64,000 bases of DNA from Ignavibacteria bacterium RIFOXYC2_FULL_35_21 (GCA_001804705.1 MHAY01000037.1:29576-93575); one strand, 5' to 3'. Positions 16,243 through 25,614 are shown, numbered from the stretch's first letter. Notes: generated by a model from the sequence alone, not told the origin. Made by a program: numbers and translations.

Positions 16243-17861
16243 TTAATTTTCCTTTTCCAGATTTGATATGTGCCAAATTTTTTATGTAATTCAAAGTTTG
16301 CATGAATGTGCTTATCAAGTATGAATACGCCTGAACTGAGACTGCTTTTGTTAGGTTCGACAAATTCATTATTTTCACACAAGACAATATATTTAACATC
16401 TTTCTTTTGAAAATCAGCGACTATTTCCTTCTGAACTTTTTCTGTGGTGGCAACACCGGGGTGCAACTCATGATATTTTGTGCAGGCATCCCTATCTGTA
16501 AGAAAATAGAACATCAAATCATTAAGAAGAATTCTGTCATGAAAATAATTCCCTACGAATATTTTTTCATTTATTGGTACGGTATTTTTAATATAATTAA
16601 TCGCATTTTCAAAGTTTACTGCTGTTTGCTTACTGTCGCAGATACATTTTAATTCATGAGATTTATACCAGTAGGTATCTTTTGCAAAATAGCTTTTGTA
16701 AATCATTTTTGCCCTGTTTTCAAGCGGCATTAATAATGAAACAATTATTAAACCAATATAAATATACTTTGGGAATTTCTTTTTAGATTCATAAAATAAA
16801 ATAACAAGAAGAATCAGTGCTATAGCCATAGTAGAAAATAAATGCTCTTTTTCCGAACGCACGGAAGCCTGGCTATAAAAGATAATTCCTGAAATTAACA
16901 ATAACAATCTGATAAAAAATCCGTGAGGATTTGAATTGAATTCTTTCTTAATAACATTCAACCCTAACTTCAAGCCAATAATGATATAAACAATTAAAGG
17001 GAAATAGAAAACAATGCTGTCAACAAACAATTCGATAAATCTAATTTTTGTATATCCTGACATATCTACGCCAATAAGAAAAGGGACAGGCAGTGGTAGC
17101 GAACGAACTTTAGGGTAAATTTTTGAAGGAGCATAAATCAGTTGCTCATACAGGTCTTTCATGGGAACATTGAGCATCAGGTATAATGCCATTGGTAAAA
17201 AAGCAAGAATAGTAAATATAGTATAAAATGGAATGTTTTTTAATAATAATCCAATACATCCTTTATTATCATTCTTATCAATAGTTAAAAATGTAAATAT
17301 GAGCATTGATAATATAACTGAAACAAAAACATAAGCTCCGAACTCAAGCCTGAAATAAGCTGTTAAACCTGTAGTAATGCCGCTGAATATTAGATATAAT
17401 ATCTTCTTTTTCTCATTGTACAAATAAGCAAGAAAAATGCTCAATATCCCAAAACCGAGTGCAATAGGAATAGATTTACCATAAAACGAACAATAGCCTG
17501 TCCAGATGACAATTAAGATAAAAACCCAGGGTGCATAATTATTTTTCAGATATTTTTTTGCAATCAGGAATGCAAATATTGGTGGAATAAGCATGAATAT
17601 TATTGAAATTATTCTTTCATTGGAGATTGTCCAGCCAATAATATTCAAAAGAAAAGCGAGAAAATAGAAGTAGCCCGGAGCATATAAGGTCCAGAAATCT
17701 TTATAAGGTAAATCTCCTTGTGCAACCCTCTTTGCTCCATAAATACCTATTGCTTCATCATAAATATTCAGCTTAAAATTACTTCCCAAATAAAGATAAA
17801 GAAAGCCTAATGCTAATAGAATAATGATTGATAAATATAATTTCTTTTTATCTCTGTCCAT
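16239..17861 (-). CDS. GT-C type membrane glycosyltransferase (PMT/ArnT-like)
   Basis: A 540-residue polytopic membrane protein with roughly 11-12 spans. Seen: after TM1, the first periplasmic loop reads NIYDEAIGIYGAKRVAQGDLPYKDFWTLYAPGYFY across residues about 32-66, with the acidic DE motif at the place where GT-C enzymes of the GT39/GT83 kind keep their catalytic Asp. The C-terminal 140 residues are a soluble periplasmic domain. Family members move sugars from polyprenyl-phosphate donors to proteins or glycolipids on the outer face of the inner membrane; donor and acceptor are unknown. Cotranscribed with the radical SAM gene (4-bp overlap). Confidence 0.8.
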   Translation of the reverse strand: MDRDKKKLYLSIIILLALGFLYLYLGSNFKLNIYDEAIGIYGAKRVAQGDLPYKDFWTLYAPGYFYFLAFLLNIIGWTISNERIISIIFMLIPPIFAFLIAKKYLKNNYAPWVFILIVIWTGYCSFYGKSIPIALGFGILSIFLAYLYNEKKKILYLIFSGITTGLTAYFRLEFGAYVFVSVILSMLIFTFLTIDKNDNKGCIGLLLKNIPFYTIFTILAFLPMALYLMLNVPMKDLYEQLIYAPSKIYPKVRSLPLPVPFLIGVDMSGYTKIRFIELFVDSIVFYFPLIVYIIIGLKLGLNVIKKEFNSNPHGFFIRLLLLISGIIFYSQASVRSEKEHLFSTMAIALILLVILFYESKKKFPKYIYIGLIIVSLLMPLENRAKMIYKSYFAKDTYWYKSHELKCICDSKQTAVNFENAINYIKNTVPINEKIFVGNYFHDRILLNDLMFYFLTDRDACTKYHELHPGVATTEKVQKEIVADFQKKDVKYIVLCENNEFVEPNKSSLSSGVFILDKHIHANFELHKKFGTYQIWKRKIN

Positions 17862-18030
17862 TTTGACAATAAAATAACCGGATAAAATATGTTATAAATT
17901 TAAAACTATGTAAAAATTAACATATTATAAAATATCAATTAAACAAAAGCGTGTTCATTTTCATAAATTTTCAATATTTTGAATTTATTATTAACTTGCA
18001 TTATTATAATTGATTAAATAAGAGTGAACA

Positions 18031-18384
18031 ATGACAAAACAAGTAGCTAGAACAGTAAAGCATGTAGGGAAACATATTCCACACACTACGACAAAAAAGC
18101 AAATAAAGAAGAAACCAATGTGGGAAATCCCGTTTCTTAGAAAGAATGCTATAATTGCAGCAATCGGATTAGGTGTAATTTTATTAGGTTATATTCTGAT
18201 GTCAACAGGAATAACAAATGAGCCTGCCTTACCTAATGGAAAGTGGAACAATCCAATGGCAATTTCTGTTGCACCATTACTTCTTGTCATTGGGTATTGT
18301 GTGATTATACCTTATGCCCTGATTAAGTTTTACGGGAAAAAGGGTGATGCAGAAACTACCGGAGAAGATAAGCCAAAACAATAA
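18031..18384 (+). CDS. DUF3098 membrane protein
   Basis: A small inner-membrane protein of 117 residues with a basic N-terminus (1-30) and two membrane spans (about 38-58 and 75-100), and the LLGYILMSTG ... ISVAPLLLVIGYCVIIPYAL pattern of DUF3098. Function unknown; homologues occur in Bacteroidota and relatives, often near cell-division or era genes. Its TAA stop overlaps the era start codon (TAATG at 18382-18386), so the two are translationally coupled. Confidence 0.75.
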   Translation: MTKQVARTVKHVGKHIPHTTTKKQIKKKPMWEIPFLRKNAIIAAIGLGVILLGYILMSTGITNEPALPNGKWNNPMAISVAPLLLVIGYCVIIPYALIKFYGKKGDAETTGEDKPKQ

Positions 18385-19277
18385 TGACAACTAAAGCGGG
18401 TTATGTATCTATTGTCGGCAAACCTAATGCCGGTAAATCAACTTTAATTAATGCTATTCTGGGAACAAAACTGTCTATTGTTACGCCTAAGCCTCAGACT
18501 ACAAGAAAAAATATTCTTGGTATAATATCTTCAGAAACATCACAAGTAATATTTGTTGACACACCCGGTTTTATCAAACCGCGTTATGAATTACAAAAGT
18601 CAATGGTCAACAACATTATCGAATCAATCCAGGGAACTGATTTAATACTTATATTATTTGATGTCAGCGACAGAGACAATATTGATTTTTTCTTATCCAG
18701 CGAATTAATTGAAATTATTAAAGTTCAAAAAAAGCCTGCTTTTCTGCTCATAAACAAAATTGATTTACTAAAAAATGTCAAAGATGTTTTACCTCTGATA
18801 GCTGAATTCAGTAAGTCGAATCTCTTTAAAGAAATTTTTCCAATATCAGCATTAAAAAAAGCAAATATTGAAGATTTATTAAAATCAATTGAGAAATATT
18901 TGACTGACTCACCTTTTTTATTTGAAACTGATATAATAAGCACACAGAACGACAGATTCTTTGCATCAGAAATAATCAGGGAGAGAGTGTTTATGAGTTA
19001 TGGCGATGAGCTTCCTTATTCAACAGAAATTCTCATCAATGAATTTAAAGAGCGTGAAAAAGGGAAATGGTATATATCGGCAGACATCATTATCGAGCGG
19101 GAATCTCAGAAAAAGATTATCATAGGAACGAAAGGTGAAAAAATCAAAGCTGTTGGTGAGATAGCAAGGCAAAACATAGAACAATTTATTCAGCATCCTG
19201 TTTACTTAGAGTTATTTGTTAAAGTCCGTCCCAAATGGAGAGATAATAAATCTGTTCTGAAATCACTCGGATATTAA
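18384..19277 (+). CDS. era: GTPase Era
   Basis: Ribosome-associated GTPase for 30S assembly and 16S rRNA 3'-end maturation, 297 residues as expected. Seen: G1 GKPNAGKST (12-20), G2 region PQTTRKN, G3 DTPG (59-62), G4 NKID (124-127), and the C-terminal KH RNA-binding domain with IIIGTKGEKIKAVGEIAR. Works in the cytoplasm, on the inner face of the membrane. Overlaps the DUF3098 stop codon. A MITE-like element starts immediately after its TAA stop. Confidence 0.96.
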   Translation: MTTKAGYVSIVGKPNAGKSTLINAILGTKLSIVTPKPQTTRKNILGIISSETSQVIFVDTPGFIKPRYELQKSMVNNIIESIQGTDLILILFDVSDRDNIDFFLSSELIEIIKVQKKPAFLLINKIDLLKNVKDVLPLIAEFSKSNLFKEIFPISALKKANIEDLLKSIEKYLTDSPFLFETDIISTQNDRFFASEIIRERVFMSYGDELPYSTEILINEFKEREKGKWYISADIIIERESQKKIIIGTKGEKIKAVGEIARQNIEQFIQHPVYLELFVKVRPKWRDNKSVLKSLGY

Positions 19278-19540
19278 CTCATGATACGCAAGAGTTTTTA
19301 TTTCTCTAATAAATAATTTTCAATTTTCAATTTTGCAATTTTCAATCAATTTTTAAAATTTAAATGTTTAAATAAAATTTAACTTTATGACATTTCACTA
19401 ATTTATTACTTCCAATAATTAAAAAAATTTCAATTAATTAAATGTTTTGTAATTTTTTCATTGAAAATTTAATGAAAATTAAAAATTGCAAATTGAAAAT
19501 TTAATTCTTTTACAAATACTTTTATTTTACTTAAAATAAG
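19278..19540. mobile_element. MITE-like element (copy B) abutting the era stop codon
   Basis: Left end CTCATGATACGCA (19278-19290) starts at the base after the era stop codon; right end TACTTAAAATAAG is its degenerate inverted copy. Flanks ATATTAA and TTATTAA match at 6 of 7 positions, a likely target duplication. The interior has the family's complementary TTTTCAATTTTGCAATTTTC and AAATTGCAAATTGAAAATTT stretches, so the whole can fold into one long hairpin. No ORF. Confidence 0.65.
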
Positions 19541-19554
19541 TTATTAATTAAAAT

Positions 19555-21270
19555 TTAAATTGGTTTATCGAGATTTCTTTCTGATTTTTTTTTGCCGAAA
19601 ATAATGTAATTATTTTTTCTTGAAATTATGCTTCTTGTTGAGAGCAGGTCTTTCATTACAGCAGATTTAATAGAAATATTCCGATGTATATAATAAACAA
19701 TTAACAAATCAGGAAATTCATCAATCCTTCTTAAATTTTCATAATCTACATAATCCTTTATTTGTTTGATAGGAATATATGTTTTGCTATTATCCCATCC
19801 ACTGAGCCAACCATCAGTGTACCAGTCAAGTTGAGTATTTATTGAATCAGAAGGTGTGCTTTCGTGATATAAATAAATAAAAGATTTACTGTCAGCAGAG
19901 TTAAGAATATCGGCAGTCCTAATAGCACCGAATGAATCCCCTGTTGGTGCAGCAAGATTCAAAAGAATAACTTTAAAAATCATCAGGTATGGAATCAATG
20001 TAATGGAATAATACAAGCCTGATGGCGATATTTTGTCAAGTAGTTTTTTAGGTAATATGAATGCACACAAAATTGAAATTATAATAATGATAATAAATAA
20101 TAATGCATAGAAAGAATATTGACCTCCTGTGATTAACAATTCGACTTCCTGTCGCAAATTAAAAATAAAAGACCAAAGAAAAAATGCAATCAGAGCTGTT
20201 ACAATAATCCATAAAATTCTATTTGATTTTGTGATAAGGTGATTACTGTCAAAAAACTTCAATGAAAGAAGAATAGCAGGAGGGAGCAAATAAACTATAT
20301 AATTTGGATGATTTGTGAGATAGTCCGACAATATTATAAATACAATTAGAAACCATACGCCTAACATATAATTAAGATATTTCCCATGCTCACTGTTAGC
20401 AGATAATTTATTGATTTTATTAAAAGCAAAAATTATATAAATAAAGCCAAAGATGATAAAAGGATTAGAAATAATAATTTGATTGAAATAATCCAGCATT
20501 CTAAGACGAGAATAATTAATTATATCAAAAACAGATTGAAAGGGAAAAAGTGAACTTAAAATGTTATTACCGGATTTAATTGTTACAATTAAATATAAAA
20601 GAAATGATAATATAATTGCTAAAACACCGGCAAAAATTAGGAAACTTATCTGCTTTTTCTTTTCTTTAATAAGAAATAAACAACCGACAAAAACAAGTGG
20701 GAATAACCATACAATAGGCTTTGTTATAATAACACATAGAAATGATAAAGCAAAAAAGAGAGAGTAAGTTAATATATATTTTTTCTCAGTTGATTCTAAT
20801 GTTTTCAAAATAAAAAATAAAGTTCCGAGGATAAATGCAATAACAGGTATATCTGCCAAACCCTGCCGGGCATAATTATTCCATGCAACAGTCCCTGATA
20901 GAAGAAACAATGCGATTATTGAACTCGAATACGTTAAAAACCTTCGTGATATTAAATAAAAAAAAGCAAGAGCCATTGCAGAGCATAAGGCAGTGAATAA
21001 CCTGACCGAAAAAGTATTCTCTCCAAACACAGACATACTCCCTGCTATAGCCCAAACAATTAATGGTGGTTTTGAAGATGAATAAATGCCCGTAGCAGAG
21101 TGCTTTGCTTGGCCTGAATTGATGCTTTGTTGCGTAATTGATTTTGCACTCATTGCATTCAAACCTTCCTCATTGGGTTGAATCTCACCCGAACCCAGTC
21201 TCAGAAAAACTGTAAGCGAAAGGAACAGAACAATAGCAATTGCTTTATGTTGATTTGCAGAAAGAGTCAT
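19555..21270 (-). CDS. GT39/ArnT-like membrane glycosyltransferase
   Basis: A 571-residue polytopic membrane protein with about 11-12 spans and a soluble C-terminal part (about 455-571). Seen: the first periplasmic loop GSGEIQPNEEGLNAMSAKSI carries an acidic EE pair at the usual catalytic-Asp position, followed by SKPPLIVWAIAGSMSVFGENTFSVRL, the KPP...G motif typical of GT39/GT83 transferases using polyprenyl-phosphate sugars. Acts on the periplasmic side; substrate unknown. It starts 18 bp after the stop of the MlaE-type gene and is probably in the same transcript. Confidence 0.8.
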   Translation of the reverse strand: MTLSANQHKAIAIVLFLSLTVFLRLGSGEIQPNEEGLNAMSAKSITQQSINSGQAKHSATGIYSSSKPPLIVWAIAGSMSVFGENTFSVRLFTALCSAMALAFFYLISRRFLTYSSSIIALFLLSGTVAWNNYARQGLADIPVIAFILGTLFFILKTLESTEKKYILTYSLFFALSFLCVIITKPIVWLFPLVFVGCLFLIKEKKKQISFLIFAGVLAIILSFLLYLIVTIKSGNNILSSLFPFQSVFDIINYSRLRMLDYFNQIIISNPFIIFGFIYIIFAFNKINKLSANSEHGKYLNYMLGVWFLIVFIILSDYLTNHPNYIVYLLPPAILLSLKFFDSNHLITKSNRILWIIVTALIAFFLWSFIFNLRQEVELLITGGQYSFYALLFIIIIIISILCAFILPKKLLDKISPSGLYYSITLIPYLMIFKVILLNLAAPTGDSFGAIRTADILNSADSKSFIYLYHESTPSDSINTQLDWYTDGWLSGWDNSKTYIPIKQIKDYVDYENLRRIDEFPDLLIVYYIHRNISIKSAVMKDLLSTRSIISRKNNYIIFGKKKSERNLDKPI

Positions 21271-21288
21271 AACTAATTCATATAATTA

Positions 21289-22068
21289 CTATACAACGTA
21301 TCCAAATATAGCATCAATAATAAGAATAGCAGCAGCAGAAATAGTAAAAGCCCTTACAGTGCTGTTGCCCACACCTTCGGCACCGCCAGAGGTTGCAAAA
21401 CCGACATGGCATCCGACCAAAGCTGTTACTCCACCAAAGATAAATGATTTTGAAAGGCTAATATATATCTCCTTCATTTGAAAAAAATCCTGAATTGAAA
21501 TAAAAAATTCATAAAATGTAAAATCAAATTTGATTGATGTTATAATATAGCCCCCAATTAGAGCAACGACATTTGAAAATACAGCAAGGACAGGCATCAT
21601 CAGCAATGCACCGAGTACACGAGGCATAGCAAGAAATCGGTTCTTATCTATTGCCATCATCTCGAGTGCATCAATTTGCTCCGATACATTCATCGTTCCG
21701 ATTTGAGCGGCAATTGCTCCCCCTACCCTTCCTGCAATAACGAGTGCAGTCAGCACAGGGGTTAATTCAGTGAACACGGCCGTAGCAATTGATGCTCCGA
21801 GATAGCCACGTGTTAAATTAATAAGGCTGAATTTTGAAAACAGAAGAGTAGCCTGGAGTGCGGCTATTGCTCCGGTAAACGAACCTATCAAAATAACCAA
21901 AGGTAAAGAATCCGAACCGATAATCGCCATTTGCTCCACAACAAGCTTTCTATCCTTGAAGGCACGGGGGAAATAGCCAATGACTTTCCCCAATAAAATA
22001 ATTATCTGTCCGAACTCTCTAAGAAAGTTGAGAACTTTTCGCCCTAAGCGTGCTATTTGTTTTAGCAT
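21289..22068 (-). CDS. MlaE-family ABC transporter permease
   Basis: Inner-membrane permease of 259 residues with about five spans, of the MlaE/YrbE family that moves phospholipids or other lipids between inner and outer membrane. Seen: family segments LPLVILIGSFTGAIAALQ, ELTPVLTALVIAGRVGGAIAAQIGTM and ISEQIDALEMM-like NVSEQIDALEMM, and TSGGAEGVGNSTVRAF near the end. GAGGA precedes the ATG by about 7 nt. The ATPase (MlaF) and substrate-binding (MlaD) partners are not next to it here, so they must be encoded elsewhere. Likely cotranscribed with the downstream GT39-like gene. Confidence 0.9.
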   Translation of the reverse strand: MLKQIARLGRKVLNFLREFGQIIILLGKVIGYFPRAFKDRKLVVEQMAIIGSDSLPLVILIGSFTGAIAALQATLLFSKFSLINLTRGYLGASIATAVFTELTPVLTALVIAGRVGGAIAAQIGTMNVSEQIDALEMMAIDKNRFLAMPRVLGALLMMPVLAVFSNVVALIGGYIITSIKFDFTFYEFFISIQDFFQMKEIYISLSKSFIFGGVTALVGCHVGFATSGGAEGVGNSTVRAFTISAAAILIIDAIFGYVV

Positions 22069-22209
22069 CTGATTTTCCTCTTATGAGTAAACACAGGTAT
22101 TTTTTTTGCAAATCTAAATATAATTTGTATATTAATTTAATAGGTTATTTCATAAATACAGTAAAGAAATATTCAAATCAAAAATTAATAATTATCTGAG
22201 GGATTAACT

Positions 22210-22674
22210 ATGAAATCTAAATTAGCTGTTTTGGCTGTTCTTCTTGGACTCTTTATTATCTCGGGAATAATCATTGCACAGGTTGCAAAAGATTACGACA
22301 CAGTTCTCGGCGTTTGGTTGACCGGCAAGGCTGATGCAAAGGTTCAGATTTACAAAAAGAACAATAAATATTATGGGAAAATAATTTGGCTGAAAACACC
22401 AAATGATGAACATGGGAAACCGAAAGTGGATAAAGAAAATCCCGACGAAAATCTTAGAAAAAGGCCAATTCTCGGTATGGAAATTCTTACAGATTTTGTT
22501 TATGACGAAGATTATACATGGGAAGATGGAGATATATATGACCCAAAATCAGGTAGTACTTATAGTTGTAAGATGTACCTCAGCAAGGATTACAAAACAC
22601 TCGAAGTAAGAGGATATATTGGTATTTCTCTATTTGGCAGAACCGAAATATGGAAAAGGGTTGATGAACAATAG
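22210..22674 (+). CDS. DUF2147 exported protein
   Basis: A 154-residue DUF2147 protein. Seen: signal peptide (1-23, cleavage near IIAQ), then the family pattern VLGVWLTGKADAKVQIYKK, YYGKIIWLK, LRKRPILGMEIL, DGDIYDPKSGSTYSCKM, LEVRGYIGISLFGRTEIWKR. Members are small periplasmic lipocalin-like beta-barrels found in operons of varied function; ligand unknown. ATG at 22210 is supported by GAGGGA just upstream. Monocistronic, with a MITE-like element 18 bp downstream. Confidence 0.9.
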   Translation: MKSKLAVLAVLLGLFIISGIIIAQVAKDYDTVLGVWLTGKADAKVQIYKKNNKYYGKIIWLKTPNDEHGKPKVDKENPDENLRKRPILGMEILTDFVYDEDYTWEDGDIYDPKSGSTYSCKMYLSKDYKTLEVRGYIGISLFGRTEIWKRVDEQ

Positions 22675-22691
22675 TCATACTTTATAACTAT

Positions 22692-22955
22692 CTCATGTTA
22701 CGCAAGACATGAGTATTTGTAAAAGAATGTAATTTTCAATTTCCAATTTTTTAATTTTAATTGAATTTTCTATAAAAAAATTTTCAAAACATTTAATTAA
22801 TTCAAAATTTGTGCTTATTCAAAGTAATAAATTACTAAAATGCAGTAAAGTTCATTTCTCTTTTAACATTGAAAATTGAAACTTTGATTGAAAATTGCAA
22901 AATTGATAATTAATAATTATTTCAAGGAGAAATAATAACTTATGCCTAATATGAG
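22692..22955. mobile_element. MITE-like element (copy C, uninterrupted)
   Basis: Ends CTCATGTTACGCA (22692-22704) and an inverted CTCATATTAGGCATAA (22940-22955). Flanks TAACTAT and TAAATAA agree at 5 of 7 positions. It is copy A in reverse orientation and without inserts, and so supplies the empty-site sequence that defines both nested insertions near 9.6-10.1 kb. About 264 bp, no ORF. It is 18 bp past the DUF2147 stop codon. Confidence 0.7.
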
Positions 22956-23012
22956 TAAATAAATAATTTCTTCATTACTATATGGCTAATAAAAATCCAG
23001 TATTTCTACGGA

Positions 23013-23043
23013 TTGACGGCTTGTTCTATTATTAGTAAGTTTG
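23013..23043 (+). promoter_or_regulatory. Probable Bacteroidota-type promoter of the J-domain gene
   Basis: TTG at 23013-23015 and TAAGTTTG (TAnnTTTG form) at 23036-23043, separated by 20 bp, the spacing of sigma-ABfr-type promoters. The expected transcript start, about 6 nt on, falls just past the first ATG (23045), which supports the later ATG at 23090 as the real start. Confidence 0.45.
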
Positions 23044-23089
23044 AATGGAAACCGGTAATAGCCGGTTAGTAAATATATTGGTATATGAC

Positions 23090-23407
23090 ATGGCAGTTAA
23101 GGATTTTTATAAAATACTTGGTGTGCAAAGAACCGCCTCATCCGATGATATTAAGAAAGCATATTACAGGTTGAGCCGGCTCTACCATCCGGATATCTGC
23201 GGCAACACACCTGAAAACCTGAGAAGATTCTATGAAATTGCCGAAGCTTACAAAGTGCTTGGTAACCTCGACAACCGCCTCCAATACTGCATTATATTAA
23301 ACAAATACTTTTTGGATGAACTGTTCCTTTATAAAAACCTAAAAATTCCTTATTTTAACAGCCATAAAAGAAGCCAACAATATGGCAGGATGGTTATTGA
23401 ATATTAA
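23090..23407 (+). CDS. Short J-domain (DnaJ-like) protein
   Basis: A 105-residue protein (120 if the ATG at 23045 is used). Seen: a complete J domain (KDFYKILGVQRTASSDDIKKAYYRLSRLYHPDI, in two parts: helix I-II to about residue 25, then the HPD triad in the loop), NLRRFYEIAEAYKVLG as helix III-IV, and a short unrelated tail. There is no G/F, zinc-finger or substrate-binding domain, so it is a J-only co-chaperone that would stimulate a DnaK ATPase, with specificity set by the tail (inference). Start at 23090 (MAVKDFYK) fits both the domain edge and the predicted promoter. Possibly cotranscribed with the PAP2 gene 47 bp downstream. Confidence 0.8.
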   Translation: MAVKDFYKILGVQRTASSDDIKKAYYRLSRLYHPDICGNTPENLRRFYEIAEAYKVLGNLDNRLQYCIILNKYFLDELFLYKNLKIPYFNSHKRSQQYGRMVIEY

Positions 23408-23454
23408 AATAAGGGTGAGATGCTTCGACAGGCTCAGCATGACAGGTTAAGGAA

Positions 23455-24135
23455 ATGAAATTTACGGAAGAAATTAAAAAGCTATTCAGGGAAAATTCAT
23501 ATTTTTTCACGTTCTATCTTGCTTTTCTCGTAACGGGTTTGTACCCGGTTCTCTTTATGAAGAAGGGTGATTTTCTTCTGTGGCTCAATTCACTGCACAA
23601 TCCAACTCTCGATTTTTTCTTTAAATATGTAACTTATTTTGGCGATGGCATAGCATACATTGCTATTGCAATTTTACTTTTACTTTTCGTAAACGGCAGA
23701 TATTTTTTGTTTGCAATTGCAGGTTATGCAACAAGTGGAATTGCTGCTCAAATAATCAAAAGAATTGCTGATACACCCCGTCCAAAGCTGTTTTTCGGTG
23801 ACAGTGTACCCTTGCATTTTGTCGAAGGTGTTTCAATATTTTCATACAACAGCCTTCCCTCAGGTCATTCGGCTTCTGCATTTTCTTTATTTCTTTTGTT
23901 AAGCATTATAACTCAAAACAAGAAAATCGGAATATTTTATTTTTTTGTTGCATTGCTCATTGCTTTATCGAGAGTTTACCTCGTTCAGCATTTCGTTATT
24001 GACATTTACATCGGCTCAATCATCGGTATGGTTTTTACAATTCTGTGCTATTTCCTGATTATCAAATTAGGTCAAAACAGTTCAAAAAAATGGTTGTATA
24101 AACCTGTAATAAACCTAAAAAGAACATTAGAATAA
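23455..24135 (+). CDS. PAP2-family membrane phosphatase
   Basis: A 226-residue inner-membrane phosphatidic-acid-phosphatase-2 enzyme with about six spans. Seen: the three phosphatase motifs KRIADTPRP (motif 1), PSGHSAS (motif 2, with the acid-base His) and SRVYLVQHFVIDIYIG (motif 3, with the nucleophile His). It removes phosphate from lipid phosphates on the periplasmic side; undecaprenyl pyrophosphate, lipid A or phosphatidate are possible substrates that cannot be told apart here. The last bases form the TAAC of a REP-like hairpin. Confidence 0.9.
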   Translation: MKFTEEIKKLFRENSYFFTFYLAFLVTGLYPVLFMKKGDFLLWLNSLHNPTLDFFFKYVTYFGDGIAYIAIAILLLLFVNGRYFLFAIAGYATSGIAAQIIKRIADTPRPKLFFGDSVPLHFVEGVSIFSYNSLPSGHSASAFSLFLLLSIITQNKKIGIFYFFVALLIALSRVYLVQHFVIDIYIGSIIGMVFTILCYFLIIKLGQNSSKKWLYKPVINLKRTLE

Positions 24136-24155
24136 CACCATTCTTCAGAATGGTG
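24133..24155 (+). repeat. REP-like hairpin (ACCATTC arms, TTCA loop)
   Basis: TAAC followed by an 8-bp stem CACCATTC/GAATGGTG with a TTCA loop. Its TAA is the stop codon of the PAP2 gene. An identical hairpin follows at 24221-24243, both ending in GAATGT, so the region is a direct duplication around an A-rich stretch. Confidence 0.7.
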
Positions 24156-24220
24156 AATGTTTAAGGTAACGAGATTCCTGAATAAAAAAAAATAAAACAA
24201 AATAAAAAAAAATATAAGAA

Positions 24221-24243
24221 TAACACCATTCTTCAGAATGGTG
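24221..24243 (+). repeat. REP-like hairpin, second copy
   Basis: Same TAAC, CACCATTC arm, TTCA loop and GAATGGTG arm as the copy 88 bp upstream. It lies between the convergent PAP2 and cysteine desulfurase genes and may also help end both transcripts, although no U-tract follows. Confidence 0.7.
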
Positions 24244-24302
24244 AATGTCTATTGATGTAACTTGTTGCCAGATTTATAAAATAAAACAAAATCAAAATAA
24301 TT

Positions 24303-25463
24303 CTACTTTTCTTTCCTTACAAAAGTCTTTACAGTTTGCTTTATTGCTTCGATAAACTTATCAACCTCATTATCGGTTGTAAAGTATGAAGGGCTGGCTC
24401 TGACTGTACCCCATGGATAAACACCAAGCGGTTTCATAATTAGTGGAGCGCAATGCAATCCCGTCCTGACCGTTATATCGTAAGAACTGTCGAGTATGTA
24501 TCCCACTTCCTCGGGAACCATCCCTTTGATATTGAAACAGAAGTTCACATAGCTGTTTCTTTTGCCCCGTGTATAAACTTCAACTTCGGGATAGTCTTTC
24601 AATTTATCAATTATTGTTTTAACTATTTCAACTTTCCTGTTTCTTATATGGTCAATGCCTTTTTCAAGGATATAACCGGCACCTGCATCTAATGAAACAA
24701 TTCCCGGCATATTAGGTGTACCTGCTTCATAATATAACGGCATTTCTGTTGGCTGTGTAAGGACCTCACTTTTCACACCTGTCCCACCTACTTTCAACGG
24801 TTTGACATCCAAACCTTTCTTTAGATATAGCCCCCCGATTCCCTGAATACCATATAAAGATTTATGTCCTGTGAATGAAAGCAGGTCAATATCCCATGCT
24901 GTAACATCAATAGGAATATTTCCTGCCGACTGAGATGCGTCAACTATAAACAAAGCTCCATGCCTGTGGGCAACTTTTGCAATTTCAGCTAAATCGAGTA
25001 TCGAACCGGTTACATTTGAACTGTGGTTAACAACCACTGCTTTTGTGTTAGGTTTAATTGCTTCTTCTATTTTGGCAGGCTCGACATAAGATAAGCAATC
25101 ACATTCCACAAAGTCAACTTCAATCCCTTCATCTCTTTCCAAATGCTTTAAGGGGCGGATTACAGAATTATGCTCGATTGTCGTTGATACTACATGAGAG
25201 CCCTTCTTTAAACCGATTCCGTTTATAGCAAGATTCAGAGCTTCTGTACTGCCTGATGTAAATATAATCTGATTAATATCAGAAACATTGAAAAGTTTGG
25301 CAAGTTTTTGTCTTGCACTTGTTGCATGGTCATCCGAATCAATTTCCAAGCCCGTGCGGGCAGAGTGGCATGTAGGTGCATTAAAATATGCATTTACTGC
25401 ATCAAACACTACTTTTGGCTTTGGATAGCTGGTTGCTGCATTATTAAAATAAATCATATTCAA
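24303..25463 (-). CDS. Cysteine desulfurase (class V aminotransferase)
   Basis: PLP-dependent enzyme of 386 residues that takes sulfur from cysteine, for Fe-S clusters or other sulfur uses. Seen: IYFNNAATSYPKP at the N-terminus, FTSGSTEALNLAI for PLP phosphate binding, TIEHNSVIRPL, IVDASQSAG (Asp to PLP nitrogen), the Schiff-base lysine in SFTGHKSLYG (K201) and the persulfide cysteine in RTGLHCAPL (about C338). The short loop RTGLHC resembles the SufS/type II group. ATG at 25463 or 25457 (MIYFNN). No suf or isc genes adjoin, so the acceptor is unknown. Confidence 0.92.
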   Translation of the reverse strand: MNMIYFNNAATSYPKPKVVFDAVNAYFNAPTCHSARTGLEIDSDDHATSARQKLAKLFNVSDINQIIFTSGSTEALNLAINGIGLKKGSHVVSTTIEHNSVIRPLKHLERDEGIEVDFVECDCLSYVEPAKIEEAIKPNTKAVVVNHSSNVTGSILDLAEIAKVAHRHGALFIVDASQSAGNIPIDVTAWDIDLLSFTGHKSLYGIQGIGGLYLKKGLDVKPLKVGGTGVKSEVLTQPTEMPLYYEAGTPNMPGIVSLDAGAGYILEKGIDHIRNRKVEIVKTIIDKLKDYPEVEVYTRGKRNSYVNFCFNIKGMVPEEVGYILDSSYDITVRTGLHCAPLIMKPLGVYPWGTVRASPSYFTTDNEVDKFIEAIKQTVKTFVRKEK

Positions 25464-25614
25464 AAAAAATAATTGTACATTCTAAAAAATAAAGTCCGAA
25501 ATTATGAAAAATTGAGTCAATTGTATTTAATTTTTTTTAAATTTATACGTTAGATATAATGCATAATTGAATAAATACCTAAAATTATACGTATTATTTT
25601 TATCGGTGTAGTCA

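Noticed and set aside
22990..23044. A riboswitch before the J-domain gene
   Set aside because: Only a short AACCGG/CCGGTT hairpin (within the first 20 nt after 23048) is visible and no known aptamer pattern is recognised.
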